Of a DNA stretch of 64,000 nucleotides, positions 36,607 through 47,317 are shown piece by piece. The translations under genes and the position numbers were made by a program. The number at the start of each line of letters is the position of its first letter. Positions within the stretch are counted from its first letter, which is position 1. The DNA comes from Streptococcus sp. CSL10205-OR2 (GTDB lineage: Bacteria > Bacillota > Bacilli > Lactobacillales > Streptococcaceae), in assembly GCF_025660655.1 (NCBI RefSeq), contig NZ_JAOTIN010000007.1, positions 1 to 64,000 on the forward strand. Reading direction: 5' to 3'. The notes beneath the pieces were generated by a model. It saw only the letters and a program-made list of their open reading frames with translations. It was not told the DNA's origin and made no database searches.

Positions 36607-37218
36607 TTACAATTGTTTGTTGTAGTATTCAACGATAAGTGCTTCGTTAATTTCTGGGTTAATTTCATCGCGTTCTGGAAGGCGAGCTAATGACCCTTCT
36701 AATTTTTCTGCATCAAATGATACAAATGCTGGACGTCCAAGAGTTGCTTCAACAGCTTCAAGAATTGCTGGAACTTTTTGTGATTTTTCACGAACTGAAA
36801 TCACTTGTCCAACTTCTACGCTGTAACTTGGAATATCAACACGTTTACCATCAACAAGAATATGACCATGGTTAACAAATTGACGTGCTTGACGACGAGT
36901 TGTTGCTAAACCAAGACGGTAAACAACATTATCCAAACGACGTTCTAAAAGAAGCATAAAGTTAAAACCTGAAGTTCCGTCAGCAATTTTTGTTGCTTTC
37001 ACAAAGAGTGTACGGAATTGTCTTTCACCTAAGCCATAAGTAAAACGAAGTTTTTGTTTTTCTGCCAATTGCAAACCGTATTCAGATAATTTGCTACGGT
37101 TGTTTGGTCCATGTTGACCTGGTACATAATTACGGCGAGCAAGCTCTTTACCTGTACCTGTAAGTGATAATCCTAAACGACGCGCTTGTTTCCAAGATGG
37201 TCCTGTATAACGTGACAT
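36607..37218 (-). CDS. rpsD: 30S ribosomal protein S4
   Basis: A 203-residue S4, a primary 16S rRNA-binding protein that nucleates 30S assembly. It begins [20 protein letters not shown], and the S4 RNA-binding domain is [36 protein letters not shown]. The N-terminal zinc cysteines found in some S4 proteins are absent. The gene is monocistronic with a near-consensus promoter, a roughly 150-nt structured leader, a strong GAGGAGG site and its own terminator. S4 represses its own synthesis in other bacteria, and the leader suggests the same here. Confidence 0.98.
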   Translation of the reverse strand: MSRYTGPSWKQARRLGLSLTGTGKELARRNYVPGQHGPNNRSKLSEYGLQLAEKQKLRFTYGLGERQFRTLFVKATKIADGTSGFNFMLLLERRLDNVVYRLGLATTRRQARQFVNHGHILVDGKRVDIPSYSVEVGQVISVREKSQKVPAILEAVEATLGRPAFVSFDAEKLEGSLARLPERDEINPEINEALIVEYYNKQL

Positions 37219-37371
37219 ATAAATGTCCTCCTCTATTTATTTAAAATATGAGGAAATAGATGCTTGAAAAATCCTGATTCGTGCAGATGGTTTTCGCCTA
37301 AACAGCAAAGGTTACTTTTTAGCTAACCACCTGTTGACGAGCTTCATATTTTTCTGCTGCTATTTCACACA
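37219..37371 (-). ncRNA. rpsD leader, candidate S4 autoregulatory element
   Basis: The leader between the predicted transcription start near 37371 and the ATG can pair in two ways. GAAAUAG (37360-37366) pairs with CUAUUUC (37253-37259), and AAAAUAUGA (37344-37352) pairs with UCAUAUUUU (37243-37251); the order makes these a pseudoknot or alternatives. The CCUC within the same segment (37250-37253) can instead pair with the GAGGAGG ribosome binding site (37227-37233). A GGUUA/UAACC hairpin lies between. Firmicutes S4 leaders are known, but homology to them was not tested. Confidence 0.5.
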
Positions 37372-37377
37372 AAGGAT

Positions 37378-37406
37378 AGTATATCATAAAAGCCTAGAGT
37401 TGTAAA
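37378..37406 (-). promoter_or_regulatory. rpsD promoter
   Basis: On the minus strand TTTACA (37401-37406), 17 bp and TATACT (37378-37383). Confidence 0.7.
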
Positions 37407-37429
37407 CCCTAAGCTTGCTGAAAATATCT

Positions 37430-37783
37430 TTATTCTTGAGTTTCTAACGACATTTCTTGGGAGTCTTGCTCACTATTTTCTTCTTTCTCATCAGAAGTGT
37501 TTTCATTGTCGTCATCAAGGTAACGAATAAGTGTTTTTTCTGTTAAAATATCTGAATAAGTGTAGGATTCAACATAAGAGTTCTCCAAAGAGCCATCATC
37601 TTGAGGGCGATCATTATATTCAACGATAAATAAAGAAGAATACACTTCAATTAAACGTCCTTGCTTATTTTTTTCTCTTTTACGACCATTTTCCAGGGTT
37701 AATTCAACCATTTTCCCTTCATGGGCCTTAATATCTTCTTTGATTTTTTTCATTTTTGCAACATCAGTAAATGCATCACTCAT
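37430..37783 (-). CDS. Veg family protein (DUF1021)
   Basis: A 117-residue protein whose first 85 residues match the Veg family: IKAHEGKMVELTLENGRKREKNKQGRLIEVYSSLFIVEYNDR shown in part, then ESYTYSDILTEKTLIRYL. The remaining 30 residues form an acidic, Gln/Ser-rich tail not present in Bacillus Veg (about 86 residues). Bacillus Veg stimulates biofilm genes by an unclear mechanism. It lies 11 bp after dnaB and is the last gene of the mnmG/gdpP-rplI-dnaB run. Confidence 0.85.
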   Translation of the reverse strand: MSDAFTDVAKMKKIKEDIKAHEGKMVELTLENGRKREKNKQGRLIEVYSSLFIVEYNDRPQDDGSLENSYVESYTYSDILTEKTLIRYLDDDNENTSDEKEENSEQDSQEMSLETQE

Positions 37784-37794
37784 TTAGCCTTCTC

Positions 37795-39159
37795 CTATCT
37801 TTCATCAAACTGGGCTATACTTGAAAACTTATTGTATTCTTTTTGGAACATTAATTTAACTGTACCACGCGCACCACTACGGTTTTTTTCAAGAATAACT
37901 TCAACAGTATTATCAACAAGTTTATCGTCTTCATCTTCTTTATTATCACGATTATAATAATCATCACGATATAAAAACGCAACAATATCAGCATCTTGTT
38001 CAATAGATCCTGATTCTCTAATATCAGACAAAACGGGACGCTTGTCCTGACGTTGTTCAACACCACGAGAAAGCTGACTAAGAGCTAATACTGGCACCCT
38101 TAACTCTTTCGCTAAAATCTTAAGCTGACGAGAAATTTCAGAAACTTCTTGTTGGCGATTTTCTGATTTGGAACCAGAAATCAATTGTAGATAGTCTATG
38201 ACGATAAGTCCTAGATTATCATCAACCTCTTTGGCTAACTTTCTTGAACGGGCACGAATCTCAGACATTTTAATGCCTGGTGTGTCATCAATATAAATTG
38301 GTGCTTCTGCAAGATTGCCTTGCGCAAGGGTTAAACTTTGCCACTCCTGATCAGATAACTGACCTGTTCTTAAATTATGGGAATCAACCATTCCTTCAGA
38401 AGCAAGCATTCTGTCAACCAAACTTTCAGCACCCATTTCTAGTGAAAATACGGCAACTGCTTTTTTCTGCTTGGTACCAATATTTTGTGCGATATTTAGG
38501 GCAAAAGCTGTTTTCCCCACACCTGGACGAGCAGCTAAAATAATCAATTGATCTGGGTGAAGACCGGTTGTCATTTTATCAAGATAGGTAAAGCCGGTTG
38601 CAAGACCCGTCACGTCTGTTTTACGTTGGGAACGACTTTCTAAGTTTTCATAGTTAATCTTTAAGACATCAGATATTTTCCGAAAACCATTATGATTATT
38701 ATGCTCATTAACAGCAATTAGGTCTTGTTCAGCTTTTGCAATCAAATCTTGAGAAGGAAAAGAGCCATCGTATGCTTTATTAACCGTATCTGTTAATCGA
38801 TTGATAATATTTCTTAACAGTGATTTTTCAGAAACAATTTTAGCATAATACTCAGCATTGGCACTCGTTGGAACACTGTTAACAAGTTCAACTAGGTAGG
38901 AAATACCACCAATATTTTGTAAATCTCCTTGACTGTCCAAAATATTTCTAACCGTTGTGGCGTCAATAGCATCATTTTTATCACTGAGTGCAATCATCGC
39001 TTTGAAAATAATACGATGAGAATATTTGTAAAAATCTTCTGGTTCAATGTATTCCCTGACAACAATTAATTTATCCGGTGATAGGAATATTGAACCTAGG
39101 ACAGATTGTTCGGCAACTACATCTTGTGGCTGAATTCTCAATTCTTGAGCATCTGTCAA
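37795..39159 (-). CDS. dnaB: Replicative DNA helicase DnaB
   Basis: A 454-residue hexameric helicase (called DnaC in Bacillus). The N-terminal domain starts near PQDVVAEQSVLGSIFLSP, and the RecA-like domain has Walker A ARPGVGKTAFALNIA, Walker B LIVIDYLQLI and the arginine finger region SDIRESGSIEQDADIV. No intein is present. It unwinds DNA ahead of the replisome. It follows rplI by 39 bp, a usual Firmicutes order. Confidence 0.97.
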   Translation of the reverse strand: MTDAQELRIQPQDVVAEQSVLGSIFLSPDKLIVVREYIEPEDFYKYSHRIIFKAMIALSDKNDAIDATTVRNILDSQGDLQNIGGISYLVELVNSVPTSANAEYYAKIVSEKSLLRNIINRLTDTVNKAYDGSFPSQDLIAKAEQDLIAVNEHNNHNGFRKISDVLKINYENLESRSQRKTDVTGLATGFTYLDKMTTGLHPDQLIILAARPGVGKTAFALNIAQNIGTKQKKAVAVFSLEMGAESLVDRMLASEGMVDSHNLRTGQLSDQEWQSLTLAQGNLAEAPIYIDDTPGIKMSEIRARSRKLAKEVDDNLGLIVIDYLQLISGSKSENRQQEVSEISRQLKILAKELRVPVLALSQLSRGVEQRQDKRPVLSDIRESGSIEQDADIVAFLYRDDYYNRDNKEDEDDKLVDNTVEVILEKNRSGARGTVKLMFQKEYNKFSSIAQFDER

Positions 39160-39198
39160 AACACGGTACCTCCTAGTTTACAATAATGTCAATCTCGT

Positions 39199-39651
39199 TT
39201 ACAGTTCTTTAACTTGTAATTTTATTTGACCGGTTACTTCTTTGTGCAGTTTAACTGGTACTTCAATCAAACCAATAGCTCTAATCGGATGGTCTAGTTG
39301 GATATGACGTTTGTCAACTTTTAAACCAAATTGTTTATTCAATTCTTCTGCTATTTTTTTAGCCGTGATAGAACCAAATGTTCTTCCGTCTGGACCAACA
39401 TGTTCACCAAATGTAACTAACGTTTCTTCTTTATCCAAAACTTCTTTTAATTGTTGTGCCGCTTCAAGGATTTCTGCTTGGTGTTTAGCTTCTGATTTTT
39501 GTTTTCCTTTTAATTCACTAATAGCTTGAGCCGTTGCTTCTTTTGCAAGATTCTTTTTAATTAAAAAATTTTGAGCAAATCCTGTTGGAACTTCTTTAAT
39601 CTCGCCTTTTTTTCCTTTACCCTTGACATCTTCTAAAAATATAACTTTCAT
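39199..39651 (-). CDS. rplI: 50S ribosomal protein L9
   Basis: A 150-residue L9 with the typical N-terminal RNA-binding domain ([34 protein letters not shown]), a long central helix rich in Lys, Glu and Gln, and the C-terminal [15 protein letters not shown] domain. It starts one base after the gdpP stop codon, so translation of the two genes is probably coupled. Confidence 0.97.
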   Translation of the reverse strand: MKVIFLEDVKGKGKKGEIKEVPTGFAQNFLIKKNLAKEATAQAISELKGKQKSEAKHQAEILEAAQQLKEVLDKEETLVTFGEHVGPDGRTFGSITAKKIAEELNKQFGLKVDKRHIQLDHPIRAIGLIEVPVKLHKEVTGQIKLQVKEL

Positions 39652-39652
39652 C

Positions 39653-41626
39653 TTAGTACTCCTCTTGACGACTTCTTTCTTTATTTATTTTGTCAACCAA
39701 TATTTGATAGACTTCTTTAATAGAATTTTCTGGCTTTTGGCATGCAGCAACATTAAAGTGACCACCACCACCCATTTCTTCCATAATTTTTTGAACATTT
39801 AACTTATTGCGACTTCTGGCCGAAATCGTCGTATGACCTTTAAAATTTTTAGAAATAACAAAAGTAGCTTCAATTCCTGCCATAGCAAGCATTGTATCAG
39901 CAGCCTTACTAGCAATGACATTAGAATAGAATTTATTTTCGTCACCACAAGCAATGATAATATCACGTTTAAAGAGTTCACCAGCCAAAATCAACTCATT
40001 GATTTGTCGGTATTCCTCAAATTCAGTTGCGGCAATCGTTTGGATTTCAAAACTATCACTACCTAATGTCACGAGATAACTTGCCACATCAAATGTTCTA
40101 CTAGTCACTCTATTTGAGAAGTTTTTGGTATCTTGCATGATACCAGCCATTAAAATACTAGCTTGAGTTTTATTCAACTGTTTCTTGCGAGCATTTTGAA
40201 ATTGGATAAGTTCTGTTACCAACTCACAAGCGCTGCTGGCACCACTTTCAATAAATGATAAAACAGCATTTTCAGGGAAATCTTCATTTCGACGATGATG
40301 GTCAACGACAATAACCTCAGAAAACTTATCATATAATTCTTTTGAGAGTGTCAAGTTGGTCTTAGAATGATCTACCATGATTAAGATAGAATTCTTCGTT
40401 ACAAGTTTCTCAGCTTGTTCTAGTGTAATCAATGGAAGCATGCTATCTTGATGCAAACTCGTCACAGCCCTTTTGATGTCAGGATTCATGTTCTTATCAT
40501 CATAGACTGCAAAAGCATCATCAATAATATTACTTGCAAAAAACTGCATCCCAATTGAAGCTCCTAAGGCATCCATATCAAGATTACGATGACCTACAAC
40601 AAAAACAGAATCTGCCGTTTTAATTTTATCTGAGATGGCAGTCATCATAGCTCTTGTACGTGTTCTTGTCCTTTTAACGGTTGACACACTACCACCACCA
40701 AAGTAAAGGAATTCTTTGTGCTCACCATTTTCTCTAATAACGACTTGGTCGCCCCCTCTAACAAGGGCCATATTCAAGTTTTTTTGAGCAACATTACCAA
40801 TATCATAATAATTTTGGTCTCCGTAAGAAATACCCATACTAATCGTTAAAGATAATTCTTTTTCTTTTGCTGCTGCTTTAAATTTTCCAAGAATATCAAA
40901 TTGTGAATTAATCAGATTTGACAAAACATTATAATCTGTAAAAAAGTAGAAGCGGTCCATATCAAAACGACGATAAAAAATGTGTCTTGATTCTGCAAAT
41001 TCCGTAATAAAATTCGCAATAAAAGTATTGACTTGAGAGACTTCGGCGTCTTGTAAATTATTGGTAATGTCATCATAGTTATCAATGGAAATTATTCCAA
41101 TAACAGGACTTGTTGATGGTATCACATTGTTATGATAAACAGAAGAAACGTTATCGAAAAAGTAAAAAACACCTTCATCTAAGTCAACATTGAAAAAATA
41201 ACGCTTGTCATCAATCATAATGGACTGATCAATCGAGCCATTTTCTTTTTCTTTAATCGTATTTTTAATGATTTTATCATCAAATTCTCCTGATGCATCA
41301 GTAAAAACTAATTCAGCATAAGGATTATACCAATCAATAGCACGGGTGGCTTGGTTAAATTTCACCACACCAACTGGCATTTGGTCTAATAAATTTTTTA
41401 AACTAACTTCCGTCTGAGTATTTAAAAGGCCAATTTGCTCTGTTTCAGATAATTCATAGGTTGTTTTTTGATAGATAAACAAGGCAACAACAAATGACAT
41501 TATTAGAAAAAGTGCTAGAAAAAGCATGACCTTAGATGTTATAAGGCTAACAGAAATGGCAATCAATGCTAATAAAAGTAAACCAATAATGACAAAATGA
41601 GTATTTGTTAATCGAAATCTTTTCAT
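39653..41626 (-). CDS. gdpP: Cyclic-di-AMP phosphodiesterase GdpP
   Basis: A 657-residue membrane enzyme that degrades cyclic di-AMP. Two N-terminal transmembrane helices (residues about 11-50) are followed by a PAS domain, a degenerate GGDEF domain (the catalytic GGDEF sequence is absent), and DHH-DHHA1 domains with [23 protein letters not shown] and [11 protein letters not shown]. Loss of GdpP raises beta-lactam tolerance in related bacteria. The gene forms an operon with rplI and lies 81 bp after mnmG. Confidence 0.95.
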   Translation of the reverse strand: MKRFRLTNTHFVIIGLLLLALIAISVSLITSKVMLFLALFLIMSFVVALFIYQKTTYELSETEQIGLLNTQTEVSLKNLLDQMPVGVVKFNQATRAIDWYNPYAELVFTDASGEFDDKIIKNTIKEKENGSIDQSIMIDDKRYFFNVDLDEGVFYFFDNVSSVYHNNVIPSTSPVIGIISIDNYDDITNNLQDAEVSQVNTFIANFITEFAESRHIFYRRFDMDRFYFFTDYNVLSNLINSQFDILGKFKAAAKEKELSLTISMGISYGDQNYYDIGNVAQKNLNMALVRGGDQVVIRENGEHKEFLYFGGGSVSTVKRTRTRTRAMMTAISDKIKTADSVFVVGHRNLDMDALGASIGMQFFASNIIDDAFAVYDDKNMNPDIKRAVTSLHQDSMLPLITLEQAEKLVTKNSILIMVDHSKTNLTLSKELYDKFSEVIVVDHHRRNEDFPENAVLSFIESGASSACELVTELIQFQNARKKQLNKTQASILMAGIMQDTKNFSNRVTSRTFDVASYLVTLGSDSFEIQTIAATEFEEYRQINELILAGELFKRDIIIACGDENKFYSNVIASKAADTMLAMAGIEATFVISKNFKGHTTISARSRNKLNVQKIMEEMGGGGHFNVAACQKPENSIKEVYQILVDKINKERSRQEEY

Positions 41627-41707
41627 ATTTTAAACCTCTTAATACATCATTATAGCATAAAACCACTTTAAAATATAGACATATCCTTGTTTATCCGATG
41701 CGTGTTA

Positions 41708-43603
41708 TCATTTTTTAGAAGAACGATTTCTTCCTTCTAAATAAACCATTAAAATGCTAATATCAGAAGGGTTGACACCTGAAATTCTACTTGCTTGTCC
41801 AAGAGTTTCAGGATTAATTTTCTTAAATTTTTGGCGTGCTTCAGTTGCAATAGAATCAAGAGCATCCCAATCCATATTCTTAGGAATACGTTTTTCTTCC
41901 ATTCGTTTCATCTTGTCAACCTGATCTAAAGCCTTTTTGATATAGCCTTCGTATTTAATTTCAGTTTCTATAAACTCAATCTGTTTGTCATCAAGATCAA
42001 CGTCTCCTGAACCAATAAATTGGGTAATAACGTCATAATTAACTTCAGGACGTCGCATCAATTCTTTTGCTGTCAAGGCATCCGTTAAAGGTTTAAATCC
42101 TAACGCAACAATCTTTTCATTGGTTTTTGAAACTGGTTTTAATTTAATACTGTCAAGTCTTGTCAACTCTTTGTCAATGTTGTTTTTCTTATTTGAAAAC
42201 TCTTCATAACGTTCATCATCAACTAATCCAATAGAGCGTCCTAGCTCAGTCAGTCTCATATCAGCATTGTCATGGCGTAAAATCAAACGATATTCTGCGC
42301 GACTGGTTAGAAGACGATAGGGTTCTACGGTTCCTTTCGTTACAAGATCATCAATCATAACACCAATATAACCATCACTACGCTTCAAGATAAATTCTGG
42401 TTTGTTTTGCACTTTCAAAGCAGCATTAATTCCTGCGATAATCCCTTGTCCCGCCGCTTCTTCATAGCCACTTGTTCCATTTGTTTGACCGGCTGTAAAC
42501 AAGCCAGAAATTTTCTTTGTTTCAAGTGTTGCACGCAATTGATGAGGCAAAACAATATCATACTCAATCGCATAACCTGTTCTAATTAATTCAGCATTTT
42601 CAAGTCCGGCAATGGAATGAAGCAACTCTTTTTGAACATCTTCAGGTAAACTCGTTGACAGTCCTTGAACATAAACTTCTTCAGTGTCTCTACCTTCTGG
42701 CTCTAAAAAGAGTTGATGACGATCCTTATCTGAAAAACGAACAATTTTATCTTCAATAGATGGACAATATCTTGGTCCAACACCTTTAACCATACCAGAA
42801 AATAGGGGTGCACGATGAAGATTACTATTAATAATTTCATGACTCTCTTCGTTAGTATAGGTTAACCAACAAGGTATTTGGTCTTTAAGATAGTCTTCGT
42901 CCCTAGACAGAAATGAAAAATGATTTGGTTTGTCATCTCCCGGTTGTATTTCTGTCTTATCATAGTTAATAGAGTCCGCTTTTACTCTAGGAGGTGTCCC
43001 TGTTTTAAATCGGTCAATTTCTAACCCGAGTTCACGTAAGTTGTCAGCCAACTTAACTGAAGCAAGACTATTATTCGGACCAGAAGAGTATTTAAGGTCA
43101 CCAATAATAATTTCTCCTCTAAGAGCTGTTCCTGTTGTGACAATCACAGCCTTAGCTGCATAGGCTTGTTTAGTAGCTGTTTTAACACCAACAACTTTAC
43201 CTTCTTTCACCAAAATCTCATCAATCACTGTTTGGCGAAGAACTAAATTCTCTTGTTTTTCAACCGTTTGTCTCATGTTTTTAGAGTAAAGAGCTTTGTC
43301 AGCCTGGGCTCTCAAGGCTCTAACAGCCGGTCCTTTCCCAGTGTTTAACATTTTCATCTGAATATAGCTCTTATCAATATTCTTAGCCATCTCACCGCCA
43401 AGAGCATCAATTTCTCTTACAACAATCCCTTTGGCAGATCCTCCAATAGAAGGATTACAAGGCATAAAGGCTAACATATCAATACTTATCGTTGCTAATA
43501 AGGTTTTACAACCCATTCTACTAGTAGCAAGTGCTGCCTCAACACCAGCGTGTCCTGCTCCTATTACTATAATGTCATATTCTTCTACAAAATGATGTGT
43601 CAT
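41708..43603 (-). CDS. mnmG: tRNA U34 carboxymethylaminomethyl enzyme MnmG (GidA)
   Basis: A 631-residue FAD protein that, with MnmE, installs the (carboxymethyl)aminomethyl group on C5 of wobble uridine 34. The FAD-binding motif is [19 protein letters not shown] at the N-terminus, and [24 protein letters not shown] and [19 protein letters not shown] are family signatures. The start ATG follows GAGAGGATAAT. A promoter lies about 100 bp upstream, and a terminator hairpin stands between that promoter and the ATG, which suggests regulated read-through. The upstream neighbour mnmA acts on the same tRNA base. Confidence 0.97.
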   Translation of the reverse strand: MTHHFVEEYDIIVIGAGHAGVEAALATSRMGCKTLLATISIDMLAFMPCNPSIGGSAKGIVVREIDALGGEMAKNIDKSYIQMKMLNTGKGPAVRALRAQADKALYSKNMRQTVEKQENLVLRQTVIDEILVKEGKVVGVKTATKQAYAAKAVIVTTGTALRGEIIIGDLKYSSGPNNSLASVKLADNLRELGLEIDRFKTGTPPRVKADSINYDKTEIQPGDDKPNHFSFLSRDEDYLKDQIPCWLTYTNEESHEIINSNLHRAPLFSGMVKGVGPRYCPSIEDKIVRFSDKDRHQLFLEPEGRDTEEVYVQGLSTSLPEDVQKELLHSIAGLENAELIRTGYAIEYDIVLPHQLRATLETKKISGLFTAGQTNGTSGYEEAAGQGIIAGINAALKVQNKPEFILKRSDGYIGVMIDDLVTKGTVEPYRLLTSRAEYRLILRHDNADMRLTELGRSIGLVDDERYEEFSNKKNNIDKELTRLDSIKLKPVSKTNEKIVALGFKPLTDALTAKELMRRPEVNYDVITQFIGSGDVDLDDKQIEFIETEIKYEGYIKKALDQVDKMKRMEEKRIPKNMDWDALDSIATEARQKFKKINPETLGQASRISGVNPSDISILMVYLEGRNRSSKK

Positions 43604-43604
43604 A

Positions 43605-43688
43605 TTATCCTCTCAAAATAAAAAAATGACCAAAGCTTTGAAAGTGTAAGCAAAAAGGCTTACAACATCCATGAGCTTTGACCATCAT
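43605..43688 (-). other. Candidate leader peptide frame before mnmG
   Basis: On the minus strand ATG-ATG at 43688/43685 opens a frame of 26-27 codons (…MVKAHGCCKPFCLHFQSF…) that runs through the leader hairpin and stops with TAA two bases before the mnmG ATG. It has no clear Shine-Dalgarno sequence. The content (three Cys, two Lys early) may be chance. Confidence 0.25.
43620..43685 (-). terminator. Terminator hairpin in the mnmG leader (candidate attenuator)
   Basis: A 12-bp outer stem (43674-43685 with 43626-43637, two G-U pairs) encloses an inner stem TGTAAGC/GCTTACA (loop CTTTTT), followed on the minus strand by seven T. It lies downstream of a near-consensus promoter and ends 17 bp before the mnmG ATG. 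It may simply end mnmA transcripts, but then mnmG expression must read through it. Confidence 0.7.
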
Positions 43689-43704
43689 AGTTATTGTTAC
43701 TGTT

Positions 43705-43732
43705 ATTCTATCAAAATCCTAAAAATTGTCAA
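43705..43732 (-). promoter_or_regulatory. Promoter upstream of mnmG
   Basis: On the minus strand TTGACA (43727-43732), 16 bp and TAGAAT (43705-43710), just after the mnmA stop codon. The predicted transcription start is near 43698. Confidence 0.6.
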
Positions 43733-43793
43733 CAAGACCTATCATATCATCCTTTACACCACAAGCAATATCGTTGACACAATTGTCAAGTGT

Positions 43794-44933
<1,140 letters not shown>

Positions 44934-44944
44934 CTAGAAATACG

Positions 44945-44992
44945 GATTTGAAGGTCCATTTTCTGTAATATTTAAAAAACGATTTGAAGGTC
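44945..44992 (-). repeat. Direct repeat in the mnmA leader
   Basis: The 12-mer GATTTGAAGGTC occurs at 44945-44956 and 44981-44992 (36-bp period), each followed by C/G-ATTTT. Both copies lie in the untranslated leader of mnmA. A CCTGTT-A-AACAGG palindrome is at 45003-45015 near the transcription start. Confidence 0.6.
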
Positions 44993-45023
44993 GATTTTAA
45001 ACCCTGTTAAACAGGTAAACATT

Positions 45024-45051
45024 ATTATAGCACTATTTAGAGAGAAGTCAA
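45024..45051 (-). promoter_or_regulatory. mnmA promoter
   Basis: On the minus strand TTGACT (45046-45051), 16 bp and TATAAT (45024-45029) with a TG at -15. The leader to the ATG is about 100 nt. Confidence 0.65.
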
Positions 45052-45117
45052 AATCTTACTTTACGCCTTGTTAGACTGTCTTTTAAAAAATAAACACTAT
45101 AAATGTCTTATCTTTGG

Positions 45118-45123
45118 TATAAT
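45118..45123 (+). promoter_or_regulatory. sdaAB-sdaAA extended -10 element
   Basis: TGGTATAAT gives an extended -10 (TATAAT at 45118-45123); no good -35 is visible. AGAGGAG follows before the ATG at 45153. Confidence 0.5.
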
Positions 45124-45152
45124 ATAATGTAGCTCATTTTAGAGGAGAAAGT

Positions 45153-45824
45153 ATGAATACATTAAAATTTCAATCTGTTTTTGATATTATTGGTCCTGTT
45201 ATGATTGGTCCTTCAAGTAGTCACACTGCTGGAGCAGTTAGAATTGGGCGTGTCGTTGGTTCCATTTTTGGTGAAGAACCGTCAGAAATTACTTTCCATC
45301 TCTACCATTCTTTTGCTAAAACTTACAAGGGCCATGGCACCGATTTAGCTTTGGTTGCTGGTATTCTAGGAATGCATACTGATAACCCAGATATTAAAAA
45401 TTCTCTAGAAATTGCACATCAAAAAGGAATCAAGATTTACTGGAATGTTTTGAAAGATAGTAATGCCCCTCATCCCAACACTGTCAAGATTGTTGTCAAG
45501 AAAGAGTCAAAAGAGATGAGCATAACTGGTGTTTCTATCGGAGGCGGAAACATTGAAGTGACTGAATTGAATGGTTTTTCAGTTTCTTTAACAATGAACA
45601 CTCCTACATTAATTATTGTTCATAAGGATGTTCCTGGTATGATTGCTCGTGTCACAGACATTTTATCAAGTTTTGATATTAATATTGCCCAAATGAATGT
45701 GACTAGAGAAAAGGCTGGAGCAAAAGCCATTATGATTATTGAAATTGATTCCAGAGACTGTCAAGATGCTGTCAAGGTTATTGAAGAGGTTTCTCACATC
45801 TACAATGTTAATTATTTTGGCTAG
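45153..45824 (+). CDS. sdaAB: L-serine ammonia-lyase, beta subunit
   Basis: A 223-residue subunit of the iron-sulfur serine dehydratase that converts L-serine to pyruvate and ammonia. The N-terminal part has the family motif IIGPVMIGPSSSHTAGAVRIGR, and the C-terminal 75 residues form an ACT domain (LIIVHKDVPGMIARVTDIL) likely used for serine sensing. The alpha subunit starts 10 bp downstream, so both are cotranslated from one message. Confidence 0.96.
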   Translation: MNTLKFQSVFDIIGPVMIGPSSSHTAGAVRIGRVVGSIFGEEPSEITFHLYHSFAKTYKGHGTDLALVAGILGMHTDNPDIKNSLEIAHQKGIKIYWNVLKDSNAPHPNTVKIVVKKESKEMSITGVSIGGGNIEVTELNGFSVSLTMNTPTLIIVHKDVPGMIARVTDILSSFDINIAQMNVTREKAGAKAIMIIEIDSRDCQDAVKVIEEVSHIYNVNYFG

Positions 45825-45834
45825 GAGGTTTTGA

Positions 45835-46710
45835 ATGTTTTATAGTATTGCTGAACTTGTTGAACAAGCAACAGAACAATATCATGGTAGTATCGCCGAA
45901 CTAATGATAGCAACAGAAGAAGAACTCACTGGCAGAAGCCGTGAGGAAATTCTTTCTATTATGACCAAAAATCTTGACGTTATGAAATCTTCTGTCAATG
46001 ACGGCTTAAATGATAGTAAGTCAATTAGCGGCTTAACGGGAGGAGATGCCTTAAAATTAGATTCCTATCTTAAAAAAGGTAGCACCCTATCTGGAAAATC
46101 TGTTTTATCCGCTGCTAGAAATGCAATCGCAGTTAACGAACAAAATGCTAAGATGGGACTTGTTTGTGCCACCCCAACAGCAGGTAGTGCAGGCTGTTTA
46201 CCCGCTGTTTTAACCACTGCCATTGACAAGCTAAAACTAGAGGAAAAAGAACAATTAGATTTTCTCTTTACAGCAGGTGCAATAGGTCTTGTCATTGCTA
46301 ACAATGCTTCAATTTCTGGAGCAGAAGGAGGTTGTCAAGCAGAAGTAGGATCTGCCTCAGCAATGGGGGCTGCTGCATTAGTCATGGCGGCAGGAGGAAC
46401 TCCTTTACAAGCTAGTCAAGCAACAGCTTTTGTTATTAAAAATTTATTGGGTTTAATTTGTGACCCCGTTGTTGGACTAGTAGAGGTTCCTTGCGTCAAA
46501 CGAAACGCCATGGGAGCCACACTTGCTTTAGTTTGTGCAGATATGGCTCTTGCTGGTATTACCTCAAAAATTCCTGTTGATGAAGTCATTGATGCCATGT
46601 ATCAAGTTGGATCTAGTCTGCCTGTAGCGCACAGAGAAACAGCAGAAGGAGGATTAGCTATAACCCCTACAGGTCGTCGTTACGCTCAAGAAATTTTTGG
46701 GGATTTTTAA
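45835..46710 (+). CDS. sdaAA: L-serine ammonia-lyase, alpha subunit
   Basis: A 291-residue catalytic subunit with a [4Fe-4S] cluster. The cysteines in VCATPTAGSAGCLPAV, GAEGGCQAEVG and CDPVVGLVEVPC match the family ligands, and PVAHRETAEGGLAITPTG ends the domain. The gene has AGGAGG 6-10 bp before its ATG. It is downstream of sdaAB and upstream of a decayed phosphatase and a HAD gene. Serine breakdown supplies pyruvate and can remove excess serine. Confidence 0.96.
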   Translation: MFYSIAELVEQATEQYHGSIAELMIATEEELTGRSREEILSIMTKNLDVMKSSVNDGLNDSKSISGLTGGDALKLDSYLKKGSTLSGKSVLSAARNAIAVNEQNAKMGLVCATPTAGSAGCLPAVLTTAIDKLKLEEKEQLDFLFTAGAIGLVIANNASISGAEGGCQAEVGSASAMGAAALVMAAGGTPLQASQATAFVIKNLLGLICDPVVGLVEVPCVKRNAMGATLALVCADMALAGITSKIPVDEVIDAMYQVGSSLPVAHRETAEGGLAITPTGRRYAQEIFGDF

Positions 46711-46723
46711 CATGAAGGAATAA

Positions 46724-47317
46724 CTGACTACTATTTACTTTATTAGACATACCCAACTTAATTTTGACAATCATGATGATAGTCTACGTGAACTGACAAC
46801 AAAAGGTTTACATGACAGTAAACTGGTTACAATATTTTTAAAAGACAAGGCGATTCATAGTATCTATTCAAGTCCGTATAAACTTGCCATAGAAACCATT
46901 GAAAACTTTGCTAATCAGCAACAAATGACCATCATCACAGAAACACTTTTTCGCGAAAGGAAAATTGATGATGTCTGGATTGAAGATTTCAATCAATTCA
47001 GTAAGTGACAGTGGTAAGATTTCAATTATAAGCTTCATAACGGAGAATCTTTAAACGACGTATCAAGACGAATGCTTATTGGTCTTGATAAAATTTTAAA
47101 AAATAAAAAAGGAAACACTATCGCTATTGCTTCCCATGGAACAGCTATTTCAAGCCTTATCCATCATTTTTCAAAAGACTTTACCTATCATAGTTTTGAA
47201 CAGATTAAATCTTTAATGCCTTTTGTCGCTAAATTTATTTTCAAAAACAAACAATGTCTGTCAATTAAAATTTACAACTTATTTACAGGAGAAATTTATG
47301 ACTACCCTATTATTTGA
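46724..47317 (+). pseudogene. Histidine phosphatase family gene, inactivated
   Basis: A single 198-codon frame encodes a phosphoglycerate-mutase-like histidine phosphatase (FIRHTQLNF near the start, SSPYKLAIETIENF, and the second catalytic histidine in IAIASHGTAISSL). The frame is broken by TGA at 47006-47008 and TAA at 47015-47017 (codons 95 and 98, FSK-stop-QW-stop-DF). The expected start after GAAGGA is now CTG (46724). Three separate lesions argue for true decay. Its last codons overlap the following HAD gene by 20 bp, the remains of a coupled operon. Confidence 0.85.
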
